Notes: generated by a model from the sequence alone, not told the origin. Shown: positions 42,977-55,874, counted from the first letter of the stretch. The stretch: 64,000 nucleotides of DNA from Isoetes taiwanensis (GCA_021234155.1 JAJEKV010000533.1:91700-155699); one strand, 5' to 3'. Translations and numbers: made by a program.

Positions 42977-45430
42977 TGGATCGCCATGGTCATCGGCATG
43001 ATCGGCGCCTGGAGATGGCCAGAGATGATTGATGTTGTCTTACCACGGGGGAGGTCGGATATATGGAACCGTCACATGTAAGTTCTTGATTCTTGTATTT
43101 AGTAGCCTAGACATATATAAACTAGGAGAGGGCGTGTATCAGCGAGAAGTAAAAAAAAGCGGTGTTTTTGGTCAAGGACACGGTCGCCTCCACCTTGAGT
43201 GGAGAGGACCGGTGTGCCGGACCCAAACTCACTTTCATACCTTACTAAGTACAATGTAGATTACAAAATTGAGGTGTGTCGGCGTAGTCAAGGTCATATG
43301 TCGACTTCACCTTGAGTGGAGGGGGACTCTATGTATCGGGGCTAGCTGCGTCTCAAAAGATCTTTATTGAAATTGAAACTTATATAAGGGTCGCACTCGG
43401 GAAAGGGCATGGTCGGCTTCACCTTGAGTGGAGAGGACTACGTGTCCGGCCCAATGGCATCCATTTAGGATTTAGGGTTTAGGGTTTAGTGTTTATACTA
43501 CCATATATTGTATCTATCACGTACCGTTCAAACTATTATGCAATTATATAGTACTTACCTTTTGTAATTGTCAGAGGGACAAAATAGTTTGCGATTGTAA
43601 AAGATGTATGGGGCTGAAGAGACGACTTAGAACGGTTGTTGAAGACCATCCGATAAGATTTGGTACATTTGAACAACCCACCGATCTATGCTCGTCATGG
43701 ATATCGAGGGTTGGTATGTTTTATTATTTGTTTTTTTTAAGAGTATCTCTCCCAGTTCAAGTATATATTCAAGATGTTTATGATATCTAAATATGTAGGT
43801 AGATGATGCTGATGTCTCCTCCAAACTAGATGTGGATTTTGGTTTAATGTTGTCCATAGAGGCATATGAAACCGGCAAAAAGAACTGATTCATCAATAAT
43901 GTGGATGGGTGCCGCCAACGCCGAAAGTGTTCCCTCGCGTGAAAGAACACTTAAGGGCTACAATCATGAGAACATTGCATGTGTCGCACATTTCCCAAGA
44001 ACGCTTTGGCCTCATCGCCCCGGCGTGAAATTCTGAAGAATTGCAAAGATTAGTCCGACCCTTTGTTAGGCACCGAAGACATTTGGCTTGTGGCCGAGGA
44101 CTTACCTATCGCTATGGATCAAGAATTTGCTTATTGGGAAGAAGATACATCATTATGCGGAGCCGCATTTGTCCGTAAGCCGGATTCGGCCTTATCTCCC
44201 CGACGCCGTATAGAAGTGGAGCGAGACACCCACATTCCATTAATGCCATATCGTGTGTCCCGAAATGATTGGAAAACTTGGCAAACTTTGACTAAATATG
44301 CTTGGCGTATGAGGATTTATGGAATGAATTCCAATGTTTGCCGATAGTGGGGGCATGTGATGAGGAGTTGAAGTTTATTGATGGTCGCCCGGGGTTCATG
44401 GCAATATTGCGGGGTTCATCAACAGTTCTATTGACAACCGTGAGCGATGCAATTGTGAATTTTAGAGTGTCAAGGAGGGAGGAAGATTTTTTTACAAGAT
44501 CAGAAAAAGCAGATATATCATGGTGTGTGCTATAAAAGCATAAACATTGAGATGAGTTATTCATCAACTATCGCTATGATAGACCTCTCCCGTTTGAGAT
44601 GGAACAATAGTATTGTTGTACTAAAAAAAGGAATAAAGAGGTTTTTTTTTTTTTTAATATGTTTTTTGTCATTCGTGAGTCTATACAAATGGTTGTATGT
44701 ATTTTATACTTATTACATTATTTGACATGATGGTTATCACGTTACTCTCGTTTAATGAACTCATTCGAGCGGTCTCCATCCCGATCCATTAGTTCCAAGT
44801 TACAGCAAAGGGAAACCTATCGTCGTGAATTTCAAGCGAGGAAGCACCAATATGAAGACATTGCATACGATCAATATGAAGAGGATGAAACTATTGACGA
44901 ACCGAGAGCGAAGTCTTTCGTGACGAGCCGATGCTTCGATATATGTTGCACGCTCTTCAAGAATTACCTGATATTGATTTAGATGATGTCGAGGATGGTG
45001 GAGGAGAGGATATGGTAGAAGATGTGGGATACCCTTCGAGGATTGGTCGTACTGACGATGACCCTATTGTTATCGAAGCAGAAACGCAGTTATTTCCTGC
45101 GTCTCGAACCTCTCGTTTGTCGGCGTGCCTGCTAATTCTCAATCTCCATCTTTTATCTTACCACTCTTAGATGCGCAAGTTATTGCACGAGAAGATCCTT
45201 CTAGAGAAGAACAATATGCCTACCGACAGATCTCAAGTTAAGAAAATGATTCAAGCGACCGGTCATACATGCATGTCCAAATGATTGTATGATCTTCTAT
45301 CCCCCTGCCGAGCATGAGAAGTCCACTCATTGTCTCGTATGTAATGAACCGAGATACAGGAATGACCTAAAGGGAAAAACGGTACCTCAGAAGGTTATTC
45401 GACACTTTCCAATAATCCCAAGGTATATGC
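42977..45430 (+). pseudogene. TNP2-type CACTA transposase, N-terminal part, decayed
   Basis: The first ATG after the TATA box (42977) starts a His/Arg-rich peptide that meets a stop after 18 codons; a donor-like GTAAGTTC follows at 43079. At 43578-43690 the frame reads KIVCDCKRCMGLKRRLRTVV, matching the C-x-C-x2-C cluster of the transposase-associated domain. An acidic linker occupies 44755-45120. At 45276-45425 it reads CPNDCMIFYPP, HCLVCNEPRYRNDLKGK and QKVIRHFPIIPR, the zinc-binding lead-in typical of TNP2 proteins just before the catalytic core. Frames change several times between these parts, some perhaps at introns, others by decay. 43980-44540 inside it is unassigned. Confidence 0.7.
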
Positions 45431-45512
45431 ATCACCACTTCTTACAAATAGTTGTAAATTCACTTATTTTCGGTACTTATATGTTGCCTATAATTTATTC
45501 TATAGGTTAAAG

Positions 45513-46115
45513 TTGATGTTCCGTTGCAAGACATTGGCTAGCCTAATGGACTTCACGGCTACACATGCATCTAGTGATGATGTGATGCGAGTCCCGAGCG
45601 ACAGTGCAGCTTGGAAGCATGTCGATGCGACATGGCTTGACTTTGAAAAAGAACCACGTAACGTGCGTTTGGGCCTGGCCACCGATGGCGTAAACCCATA
45701 TGGTACACAATCGACTGCATGGTCTACATGGCCAGTGATGATAGTGAACTACAACATACCCCCATGGTTGTTGATGAAGAGTGGGCACATTATGATGACT
45801 TTATTGATACCTGGGAAGAAAAAACCAAGTAATTTAGATGTGTACTTTAAGAATAATTGTGGATGAGTTACTCCCTTTGTGGAACATAGGTATTCAGGTC
45901 TACGATGCCCATAAAAATGACGTTTTTAATCTTAGAGGTATACTATTGTGGACTATGCATGACTTTCCTGGGTTTGCCGAGTGTTCTGGGTTTAAGACAT
46001 CGGGGCACTTCCCTTGCATGATATGTGGGGAAAAGTTGCAGCACCGTCACTCTAAGCATCTGAAGAAAGTAGTATCGAGGGTTTTAGGAAGTATTTTCGC
46101 TCACGCACCCTTGTA
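45513..46115 (+). pseudogene. TNP2-type CACTA transposase, catalytic core
   Basis: The core wording is unmistakable: HVDATWLDFEKEPRNVRLGL, ATDGVNPYGTQS, WPVMIVNYNIPPWL, then after a frame change LRIIVDELLPLWNIGIQVYD, LRGILLWTMHDFPGF, SGFKTSGHFPCMICGE. This is the transposase_21/tnp2 domain that cuts CACTA (En/Spm) element ends. Normal proteins have SG...KG.ACPxC at the end, and the Cys pair is kept. At least one frameshift lies at about 45830-45845. Confidence 0.85.
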
Positions 46116-46139
46116 AAGCGGCGTGCACAATTCGGTGGT

Positions 46140-47355
46140 ACTAATCAGACTATCTGAGAACCATCAGCGTAATTACCATACGAGAATGGGGTGAGCGTTG
46201 GGATAAGAAGGAAGAAGAGGGGGGAACCGCAGGGGAAATCCGTGAGGGGGCACCTGAATTTGAGGAGGTCGTAGCCGACCTAGACAGTGAGGATGAGGAA
46301 TTATACAGTGGTGGCGAGGAAGCCGCGGAGGAGGAAGTCTTCTTCGCCAATATGAAAAGGAAGTCTGCTTTTTATAGACTACCATATTGGACCGACCTAT
46401 TGATTCAACACCTTTTTAGACCCGATGCATATCTTCAAGAACGTGGGAAAACTTTTTATGGAAGCATGTATTTGGTCAAAAGACACAACAAATGCCAGGA
46501 TGGACCTTAAGGTAAGTAATACAAAGAAAGAGGCATGGATCCGAGGTGAAGGGCAACCACTTCCTCCGGCAAAATGGGTTATTGCTAGGGCTGACCATCG
46601 AGCTATTTATGATGATTTAAGGGCCCTTAGAACACCAACCGGTTACATGCAATCATTGCGAACCGCATTCACAAGTAGTGGGGAGCCGATCGGTTTAAAG
46701 TCCCATGGTGGCATAAGTTCTTGCATGTAAGCAATTGAAGTCCACATATATATGCACTACTATAAAATGTAACCCATAACTTATATTTGATGTTTGGATC
46801 ATCACGAGTTCTTCATGCCCCGACCTTTAGGGGAGTTTTAGACAAGGGACCATTGGAGGCAATAAGTGCCCTATCAAAGGTCATAAGGTTGTCACCCATG
46901 TTGATTTAGTGGTCACCCATGTTTTGGACCTCATAGGTGGATGTGTAAAAAAACTATACCGAAAGACGAAATTGAAGAGATGAAAGTGAAAATGGCAGAG
47001 GCATGTTGCTTGTTGGAGAAGGAGTTTCCCACGAGCTTTCTTGTGATCAAACCCATCTTTTGGTACATCTTATTGAGGAAGTGGAGCTCATGAACTGTAC
47101 ACATGCCGATGGATGTTTTTCTTGGAAAGGTTTATGAAGGTATTGAAGGATATGGTGCGTCAAAGAGCACGTCCTGAAGGTAGTATGGCAGAGGGATGGC
47201 TTGCGAAAGAGTCACTTTTCTATATGACAGAATATATTTCCGCCGTACATCCAGATGCACCTCGCTTATGGAGTGATGAAGGGGACGAGAAGATTGTGGG
47301 GGTAGTGGCAGAAGGCAATGGTATGCAGAAGTCATTTCGCCGATATGATCATTAA
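46140..47355 (+). pseudogene. TNP2-type CACTA transposase, C-terminal core and DUF4218
   Basis: An acidic Glu-rich stretch (46190-46340) is followed by SAFYRLPYWTDLLIQH and, in a shifted frame, DPMHIFKNVGK-like residues and KDTTNARMDL, which correspond to the LPYW...DxMHIxKNV motif of TNP2. From 46965 the frame reads EIEEMKVKMAEACCLLEKEF, then in another frame RARPEGSMAEGWLAKESLFY, the hallmark of DUF4218. Several frameshifts and stops prevent a continuous product. A further open stretch at 47503-47763 (WAYAQGVMKKVVATN) ends near the insertion point of the inner element. Confidence 0.8.
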
Positions 47356-47776
47356 GGTTAATCAATTTCTTCTTTACAATTCGGCACCAATGGCAAAATG
47401 GATTGCTTTCGTTATGAGAACGCATAAAGGAAGAAATGGAAGAGAAGAGGCATGAATGGAGCGACATAATAGACGAGTCCGTACCACGATGGATATGAAC
47501 CCTTGCCGGACAAGATGGAAAGAGAATGGGTACTACAGGCTTTGACCGATGCATATCACAAGGGGGAGTATATTACAGCTACGGAATGGGCATACGCACA
47601 AGGTGTCATGAAAAAGGTAGTTGCAACAAATTATGTTGATGTCGAAATCGAGTATTTTCTTTTGATGTTATTGTATCTATTGACATTAATGGTGTTTTTG
47701 ACAGTATATATCTTACTCCTCGATATGGTGGCATGGGACCCACTATCGTGTGAGTTCTCTTGACATACACAGGAAG

Positions 47777-47779
47777 ACT
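47777..47779. other. Target-site duplication ACT, left
   Basis: ACT lies directly before the CACTA terminus. The same triplet follows the right terminus at 55872-55874, as expected for the 3-bp duplication of CACTA elements. Confidence 0.85.
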
Positions 47780-48070
47780 CACTACAAGAGGATGAGGGTT
47801 TGGCGTCAGAAAAATCGTCAGGTAAATTGAATGGTTATGTCTTGACGAATATCCTGACGATTATGACGTTTAAATTCCTGACGATATATCGTCAGGTCAA
47901 AACGTCAGACAAATCGTCAGAAATTAAACGTCAGAAGTATCGTCAGAAGAATCGTCAAAAAAATCGTCAGAATCTTGCGTCAGGTGTAACGTCAGAATTT
48001 TCGTCAGAAAAAATGTCAGATGATGCGTCAGAAGAAACGTCAGGGAAAACGTCAGGAAAAACGTCAGTTT
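47780..48070 (+). repeat. Left terminus and subterminal CGTCAG repeats
   Basis: After the 15-bp terminal repeat come GGCGTCAGAAAAATCGTCAG and about sixteen more copies of CGTCAG/CGTCAGAA in about 270 bp, mostly in one orientation and 9-16 bases apart. In En/Spm, arrays of this kind bind the element-encoded regulatory protein. Confidence 0.85.
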
Positions 48071-49522
48071 TTTTTTTTTAGCACGCCAGCCTAACCAAGC
48101 GTGCAACCCTCCTTGCAATTCTAGCCTATCCACGTAGCACCTCCACCTCATCAAAGATTGATGTGGCATTACTTTTTGCCATTAGATTCTTTTTTTTTAA
48201 GATCTACGGCCAAGAAAATTAGATAAGTCCAAAAAATAATACGGAGATGCCATTCGTCGCAATTCCTCGTTATCGTTATCGTTATTGTGGGCTGTTAAAC
48301 TGCTAGATTGCTTTGGATTTCTTGCCTGCCTTCAGGCTATATTGACCTTGCTATGCCTCCCTGTAGATTTGTGTGTAGCCCTAAAGATGCTCTAGCATGG
48401 GCTATTCAATTCCAGAGCAGTTTGCTTCGCCGCTCACTATTTCCTCATTGTGGCACCTAGTTTTTTGCTTCCCTACCGCAAGCATGCATTGCAAATCCAT
48501 GGCGAAGATTTTATAGAAGGAGGTCTTGGCTTTGTTGCCCCTTCACAGCTTTTTTATCGTTTCTAGGGTAGCAAATGGCGGGGATCTTGCAAAATCTTTT
48601 CCTTGTTCTGTGCAGTGTGATTTTTGCCAAAGAATCTTATAGATTCATATGTTCAAGCGAGTTTAGAGACCGATTTCGTAGATCTTTAACATATCTTCTA
48701 TTAATTTTTCCCTTACATTGCAGCCGCCTCTGAATCCTTGCTCTATAGAACCCTAGATTTATTTGCCATGAGATATTCAGTTGATTGAAGAAAATGCGAG
48801 GATGGGATCCTTATCTTCAGTAAAAAATTCTGGTACAAGTATTTTCTTTGCAACACGATGCTGTGCAAGTCTAAAATTTTGGCAAAGTGTACTTCTTCCA
48901 ATATTTTCTCTGCGTTTTCTTTCTCATTTGACTATCTCGATCTCCAGTTTTTTATCTTCAACGCATTTCCATCTCATCTTGCTAAAATTTGGGGTGATCT
49001 GCATGCCGGTTCCTTTTGGCTTTATAGCAAAGCCATCTTCTGCAGTTCAAAGCATATCGGAAGTGGATACTGGACATCTCCACCTTTGGACTTTCGTGAT
49101 GCCTGCAAAAGCCAAATCAAAGTCTTCCATTAGAGGTACTTGGAATCGAAGGTATTTGCAACTCTTAAGATCCCTTTTTTCAAACTTATTTATTCTCATT
49201 CACATTTGGTTAAAAATGCTAGACAGCTTCCAATAAGAAGCTGCTACACATTCTGGTTAAGCAGCATACTGTTAAGACTCTGTGATGGCTTGCATTACTT
49301 TCAGATTGACATACTCAATCATGAGATGAAACGTAAGATCTTGTAAATCAGACAACAATTGCAGTCCACTGCACTAATGGCTGGCATTCTTTATTTGATG
49401 TGACATCTTTAGCTACAGCTTAGCAAGGAAGTGCTAAGACTTAAAGCTCAAAATAATCTATATTCTATACTGAAGGAATATGTTTTCATGGCAAGAAGAT
49501 CATATCCTTCTCGTTAAATCTG
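48071..49522. other. Inner CACTA element, left interior
   Basis: AT-rich sequence without a recognised gene. A plus-strand frame at 48781-49236 (with SFLSSTHFHLILLKFGVICM) is protein-like in length only. It may be a captured exon or chance. Confidence 0.35.
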
Positions 49523-49559
49523 TCACTCTTCTTTACATCCAGTTTTTGAATGGTTGCAA

Positions 49560-50330
49560 ACTTCAGGATCTACAGAATTTATGTCATGAAAACGCTGCTC
49601 AAATTTTGCCATGACCTCACTCAAGAACCATACTGTCACCCAAACATTGCCTTTTGGACTGCCAGGAAGTAGATAGATCTTATCCAAAGTCAAATAAACA
49701 ATAGTACCAAATATTGCACCTCCCCAACCAAAGTCAAAGGCTTCCAAACGTGTTCTGGTCCAGTCTATCACGACAGTGGTTTCTCTCAAAGAAAGGCAGA
49801 CCTGCTTATCCATAACACTTACGGCATTGACGAAGTCCCAAATATATGAATCTGAAACTCTGTTTTTAGCCATTTGGACCATTTTTACAATACTATGAAA
49901 TGGAGATTCTAATATTTCTTCAACTGTGGAGTTATAAAAGCTTGTGATGGATGCATTATCTATGAACTTTGCATTTGTTGGCGGGTTTGTTCGTGGCCGG
50001 CCATCAACTGGAAATTGCAGCAATATTCTTTCCGTAGGTTTCATTTCTAATGCTTTGATCCTTGAAAGCCATGAATGAGCTGTCAGAATATCAAATGTAG
50101 AGCATGATTTTAAATGCCCTCCTTCCATGGCCCTTTTCCTCAGAACTTCAATCATCTGGTTATTCACCTCAAAAGACTTGGACACATATTTTGTGCTTGA
50201 GTCCAATTTTGCATTTGCGGACTCTGCAACTGTCTTTTCCCATTGCTTCTCATGCTTGTTGTTTCTAAGGACGGGTATTCCTTCAAATCTCTTCATGAAA
50301 CATTCTTCCAACTCATGTGGTGTCATTTCT
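49560..50330 (-). pseudogene. Captured BAHD acyltransferase fragment (C-terminal half)
   Basis: On the minus strand the frame runs without a stop from about 50330 to 49523. It reads CSTFDILTAHSWLSRIKALE, FPVDGRPRTNPP, the long helix region ending SDSYIWDFVNAV, TRLEAFDFGWGGAIFG and GNVWVTVWFLSEVMAKFEQR. DFGWG is the structural signature near the C-terminus of BAHD acyltransferases, which transfer acyl groups from CoA to plant metabolites. The catalytic HxxxD half is absent. A 5' extension upstream of about 50330 is on DNA that codes LRR residues on the other strand, so the gene border is near there. The open frame of 318 codons suggests a recent capture. Confidence 0.8.
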
Positions 50331-50369
50331 GATGGTCTTGATTTCATGATCTCTCTATTATGTGTAGAG

Positions 50370-51069
50370 CTTGAGTACAATTTAATAAGTGGTGAAATTC
50401 CTATAGATATTGCTGATTGTGAAGGGTTGGTCACTTTGATTCTCAATGATAACCACCTGGAACGAGAAGTACCTTTCACCTGAACTAGATTGCCAATTTT
50501 GGAAAGCTTAATTCTTGCAAGAAATTGTGTACATGGACCTCTTGCCTTTCTAGCGCAACTGGAATACTTGGACTAAGTAGCAATCAAATTGCTGGCAATA
50601 TTCCACCTGATAATGGAAACATTAGAGACCTTCATTATCTTGATTTGAGCTCAAACATCCTTAGTGGATACATACCTTCAAGTTTGGGATCCCTTTCCTT
50701 TCTGGAGATGCTATATCTTCATAGTAATAGAAAAGCATAAAAAAAGCATAAAAAAAGCATAAAAAAATGTTGGTAGTATTTGTTAGAAAGTTAAAGTATA
50801 CATGATGGAAAACTGCTATCCATGTTCTTTTATCTATCCAGGGCCTTGCTACACTCCCAAGGTTGGGAAATCTTACACTTAGTCACTGCAGACTAAGGGG
50901 TGGCATTCTAGAGTGGAGACTAAGGGGTGGCATTCTAGAGTGGCTTGCTACACTGCAAATGCAGGATTTTAACATTGGTAGATCTTCATCGTGGCCAATA
51001 TTGGATCTGTGTTTCAACACTATCAGTGGTAAAATTATCAACCCCATGCTTCGGTATTTTGTATTCTAG
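50370..51069 (+). pseudogene. Captured leucine-rich-repeat fragment
   Basis: Plus-strand residues YNLISGEIPIDIADCEGLVT, then after a frame break GLSSNQIAGNIPPDNGNIRD, LHYLDLSSNILSGYIPSSLG and LSFLEMLYLHSN, follow the plant LRR consensus LxxLxLSxNxLxGxIP. Further on, LDLCFNTISGKI (about 51000-51035) is another unit. No kinase domain, signal peptide or membrane segment is present. A 27-bp direct repeat containing GGGGTGGCATTCTAGAGTGG occurs at about 50895-50944. The piece abuts the BAHD fragment, suggesting that segments from two genes were joined. Confidence 0.7.
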
Positions 51070-54000
51070 AATTTTGCAATAAATATGCATTCAGATAAGA
51101 ATATTCAGCCAGCTATATACGTTGTCAACGTCATAGATGAAGCAGGATACAAGAAGCAGGCTTATCTGGCATGTCAAACCAATTATCCTATGATAGCCAT
51201 GCCAACCTTGGCTTGCATAAATGATCTGACACGACAGCAGACAATATCGCACATATATGCAACAATTTCCAAGAAAATTCTAATATAGAAGCTAAGGCCT
51301 AATAACACTTGCTGGTTGAGTGTGTGCTTTGCAGTTTAAAAAATACAGCAAAAAACCATGACAAACAACATATGAATGTTACTGTAGGGAATATTGCCAG
51401 TGCACCTGACTAATATGCATTTGCAGCCACACTAATATGTCTTGTCCATCTCCTGGATGGTGCACATGTTCTAAATAGTGTCATACCGGTGCATCATCAC
51501 TAGTTTTCCCATCTTTGATTGCATTCAAATAGCAGATTTTATGGCAATATGCTCTGTTGGATTTTCAAAATTGTTTCCTTATCCATGTTTTCTTTTATCT
51601 ATGCAGGTGAACAACTCTGACAGCACATCTGAGGCATATAGAATAGGGATTGACATTTTTAAGTCAAAAGATGATATGGTTGAATAGGAACTTTTGCTTG
51701 CAGTTGTATTGACTAATCAACTAAGTGTTCGTGTTTGTAAGTTTGAGCATCATTGCTTACTACCATACATCCAATTTATTTTTGTTTAACTCTACGTATG
51801 AGTCGGATTGACAATGACAATGATAGAGGCATCTACTCGAATATTCAAAAACAATTGAGGACATTACAAAAGATCAACTTCCAATCCAACCATTGACTCT
51901 GATGAACTTGATAGCTATGGAAACACAATAGTGGAATTAGAAGATATTGTAAGATTCACCGACTACCATCCACTACATCATTTTGAGGAGTTCTTCTATA
52001 ATGTACTACTGGAAGAAGTGTCGTTCACGCAAGAAAGCCAACCTACGATAAAGAACCTAACGTGCAATAAGAACAACAAGAAATACGTAGGACAAAAAAC
52101 AAACTTAACAAACAAGCACAAATTGTACAAAAAAAAACTTCCACATCGACCTCTTAGAAGAAATCAAAAGCAAGAAAAATGCAAATGAAAACGAAAGACA
52201 TTACGTACACCTTTACAACACAACAAAAAACGGCTATAACAACCTCATATCCTGCCCTCCCAAAACTAAGAAATACTAGTATCTTAAACGAAGGGGCAAT
52301 GTATAAACAACATATGCTATTTCAACCATGGACAATAAATTTCAATACAATTTTGCCCTAACACAATCATCTTTTTTCCAATTACCTTGCCCGAACTCTC
52401 TTGCGCCTTTACTTTCTATGGCCTCTGGCGTGCCTTTTTGCTAGTTTTTTTTTTTTTTAATAAATCATAACAATTGATCCAAAAGCCTGTTTTGAATGAA
52501 ATTTGTTGCATTGGAAAGCTCTCTTATAGATCTCTTCCATGGTGTATAATTGACTCAAGTTTGATTAAGTTATATGGTTGAAAAACATAGCCTTTTGGCT
52601 AGCTTTAGTTATGGTTTGTTTGGTGTAACCTCCATTTGAAAACCTCTCTGCATTAGTTACTTGGTAATTAACCTTTTGGTTTTGTGAACCCTATGGATAA
52701 ATGTAGGTTCTATAAAAGGTAATAATTATGATGGTTGAATCAATACAAGAGTTGACCACTAGCATTCTAAACCTTCCTCCCATTTAATTGCTTTGTAGAA
52801 GCTTTGTTTGGAAGTCACTATGTTGAAGTTTGGAAGACCCCTTGTCATGGTATCTCAAATTTTAGCATTTTCCATTTCCTATTCATTCTTGAACTTGCCC
52901 CTACATGCCATAATCCCCTAGCCAGTATTTCCATCCCTACACCCATACCATATTTTTTATCCCATGTTCACCATTTTGCCATGAATCCAATCCTTGAATA
53001 CTTTTGCCAAACCATTTTCTTAATTTCCTATGCATAACCCTTAGAATTATTCCCCTTGCCATATTCTTTTTTTATCTCCATGCTTTCATTACCATTTTAT
53101 ACCCTTGTGCCATGCCCCTACTTTAAATATTTTTGCATGGTCGCACGTTGCATTTGTGGCTCAAGGGCTTCCCTAAAAAATCTATAAGTTCATTTTTCGT
53201 GGTTAAAAACCTGGGTAGGTGACTTCCTCGAATTTGCCTTGCACCAAATTGTTTCCCATGGTCGTATTGGGTTATTTTAACTCCTCCGCACCATGGTCAA
53301 GACGCCTAAATACCTTAACAAGTTTAATATCGGCAAAATACAAAGACAAATAGTCTTGAATACATGCCTTCAATAATAATTAACTTTTAATCCCTTTAAC
53401 CTTTGGGGGAAGGGCTAGATTCAAACCAAATTACCCCTTCCTTTTCCCTGGTTGTTTGACTATGGCACCAACAGAGATTTGTCTTTGAAGCTTTGAGAAT
53501 TGCAAGGAACAAACGTGAAGTTGGAGAATTTCTTTGCGAACAAAAACGACATTTTTTTGCACTTGTTTGCTTTTAAATAGCAAAAGGTATCTAGGTCAAT
53601 AAACTTGTTATTGCACAAGGTGGTCTCTATTGAGCTCTTAAATGCTGGCTCTTATATGTGCTCAATTGACGAAGGCATCTATGCAAAAGCAAGTAAAGAA
53701 AAAAAAATAAAAAATTAGATGTAAAAGCAATAAGGTGTTTATGGCAAATACCTCGTTATTTGTACAAGTTGCAAGAGACATGAACTTGCCTAAAGTTCTT
53801 CTTTGGTGGTAAATTGTGGCATTAAAAAATATGATTGCTTGGGTCACTTGGGAAAATGATTCTTCAAAAATTTATTATAGTGGAATCGCTTGTTCTCAAA
53901 CGAGCTCCTCCAAAAGTTATTTTTAGTGGATATGCCTTGGTTTTGGATGTGCACAACACCATGGTTCGAATATTGCTTTGAAACCCTAATTCGTTTTTGC

Positions 54001-55560
54001 TTCTAATTCGTTTTTGCTTCTAGGGTTTTTGCGGAAGCACAGAAATAGAGCGTATGTTGCCGGATTAGGCATGGCCTAAGTAGCCGACCTGATTCATTTT
54101 CCGCTCTCGGCTCTGGCCGAAATGATGCTGCCGCCCAATGTATTGGATCACCCTGGTAACAAGCTAGGTTTTGGCAAAATCTATTTAAAGAAAAATGTTT
54201 TCTGTAAGCGACCTTGTTCTCTTAGCTTCTGTGCTTGTGCTCATTTAAATTTTCAGGGCATGATCTGATCTGCTTATAGGCAGGACAGAGGCATTCTGTA
54301 TGAAGCAAAATTTATGTATTCTTAGCCACAAAAGGATCAACTCACCGGCGCAACTCACAGATGTGGAAGGAGCGTCCATAATCAGATTCTTTATGGCGTT
54401 TCAAAATTTCTCATTCAAAAGTTTATCACAATTATTTTTAAAATGTTACAAGATACGCGGATGCAACAGCAAATGGCAGGTAACTTGAGTTTGGCTAGAA
54501 TTATTTCTCTGTTGCTATGTTCTATCCTGCTTTTAGGGCAAATGTGTTTTTGTGGGTCATTTGATACATAGTGCCATATATTCTGATTCCGAACTTTAGG
54601 AATATGGCCTCCTTATAGACACAATGACCCCCAAGAAACACTGACAGATTTTTTAATCCCATGGCAACTTTAACTTGCTGTTCCTGTAGCTTAGGCTGAC
54701 CTTATAGCCTATGCTGGTACAACTAATTCGAGTTTATGACTTAAATTGTTTATGCATAAGGCCAAATATTTTTAAACTTTGTTTGCTGAAGCAGTATAAG
54801 GACTGTTAGCTGACCTTAAATTAAATTAAATTAAGCAATAACAAAATGGTATTAAAAGCCTTTAATAGCCTGTGCAGGCACCAATATCTGCTGCTGAAGC
54901 GTGATTTACAGTTTGATGTGTCAGCATTGATCTTCCAAATCTCCACTAATATCTGCATATGCTCTCCTATTTAATGCTTATTAGGTTTATTTGAGATGGT
55001 GATTTGAGTGTTATAGATCTCAAGTATTTAGGCATAAATCACTTTTGTCCTGTCCTGCACTGCAGATCTGATGTACATATTTTTTCTTCATGGGTCTGCA
55101 AGATGTACATGTCTATATCAAAGTTTAAAAGGTAATGGATTGATTTTGTGTTATGGTTGTTTTTGCTAGTACTGACTGCACTATAGAATCAGGCAAATTA
55201 CAGGAGGTGTAAAGACAAGTTATTAGAGGAGGTGCAATTTACGATAGAGTTCAGAAAGTGAGTGAAGGCCAAAGATTGTAATGTTGGAAGCAGAGGAAGC
55301 GCATTGTTAGCATGGCATTGTAAAGATCGTTATTACATGTAACTGTAACTTGTGACTGGATTTAAATAAAGGAGTTTTTGTTTTACTTATGCTTTTATTT
55401 CTTTATAACTTGTAGCCTAAATTCATCTTAGACTTCATCAGCATTACAAGCTGTGTAATTGAAAATGCAGGCATAGTGCATATCAATAAAAATTTCAATT
55501 TGCAAACAAAATGTAAATCCAAACAAAAGGTAAATAGACGAAAACTTTGACAAAACTGGT
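51070..55560. other. Inner CACTA element, right interior
   Basis: No confident gene. Short frames such as 51931-52188 are Lys/Asn-rich. Introns or untranslated parts of captured genes are possible (for instance the acceptor-like CTATGCAG at 51600 followed by 29 open codons). AT-rich and poly-T/A runs at 52448 and 53696. Confidence 0.4.
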
Positions 55561-55871
55561 AAAAAAAATTTTGACGAATTTTTTGACTATTTTTTTGACG
55601 ATTTTTTCGACATTTTTTCTGACGATTTTTTTGACCTTCTTTCTGACGATTTTTTTGACGATTTTTCTGACGTTAATTGTGACGAACCTTGACGATTTTT
55701 CTGACGCTTAATCGTCAGAAAGCTGACGATTTTTCAGACGATTTTTCTGACGCAAAAATCGTCCAAAAATCGCCGATAAATCGTCGCCGTAGAGGGTCCG
55801 TGCGGTTTGTACATTTTTGTGAAGACTATCTGACGATTTTTCTGACGCAGAACATGCATTCTCTTGTAGTG
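55561..55871 (-). repeat. Right terminus and subterminal TGACGA repeats
   Basis: About twenty TGACGATTTTT/CTGACG words (the reverse of the left-end CGTCAG words) end with GACGATTTTTCTGACGCAGA and the 15-bp terminal repeat at 55857-55871. The mirror arrangement relative to the left end is as expected. Confidence 0.85.
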
Positions 55872-55874
55872 ACT
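55872..55874. other. Target-site duplication ACT, right
   Basis: Matches ACT at 47777-47779. Confidence 0.85.

Larger units (their letters stand above)
47780..55871. mobile_element. Complete non-autonomous CACTA element, 8,092 bp, with captured gene pieces
   Basis: Termini are inverted repeats CACTACAAGAGGATG (47780-47794) and, on the minus strand, CACTACAAGAGAATG (55871-55857), with ACT duplicated on both sides. Dense subterminal repeats of the word CGTCAG with AAAAATCGTCAG variants fill 47810-48070 and, inverted, 55565-55860. It encodes no transposase. Inside are a BAHD acyltransferase fragment (minus) and an LRR fragment (plus). It inserted into the transposase gene of another CACTA element, whose DUF4216 part resumes just after 55874. 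CACTA elements move by cut-and-paste using a TNP2-type enzyme supplied in trans. Confidence 0.9.

Noticed and set aside
50127-50483. 118-codon plus-strand frame opposite the BAHD fragment
   Set aside because: Only its last third (LRR wording) is meaningful; the rest is the complement of the BAHD gene.
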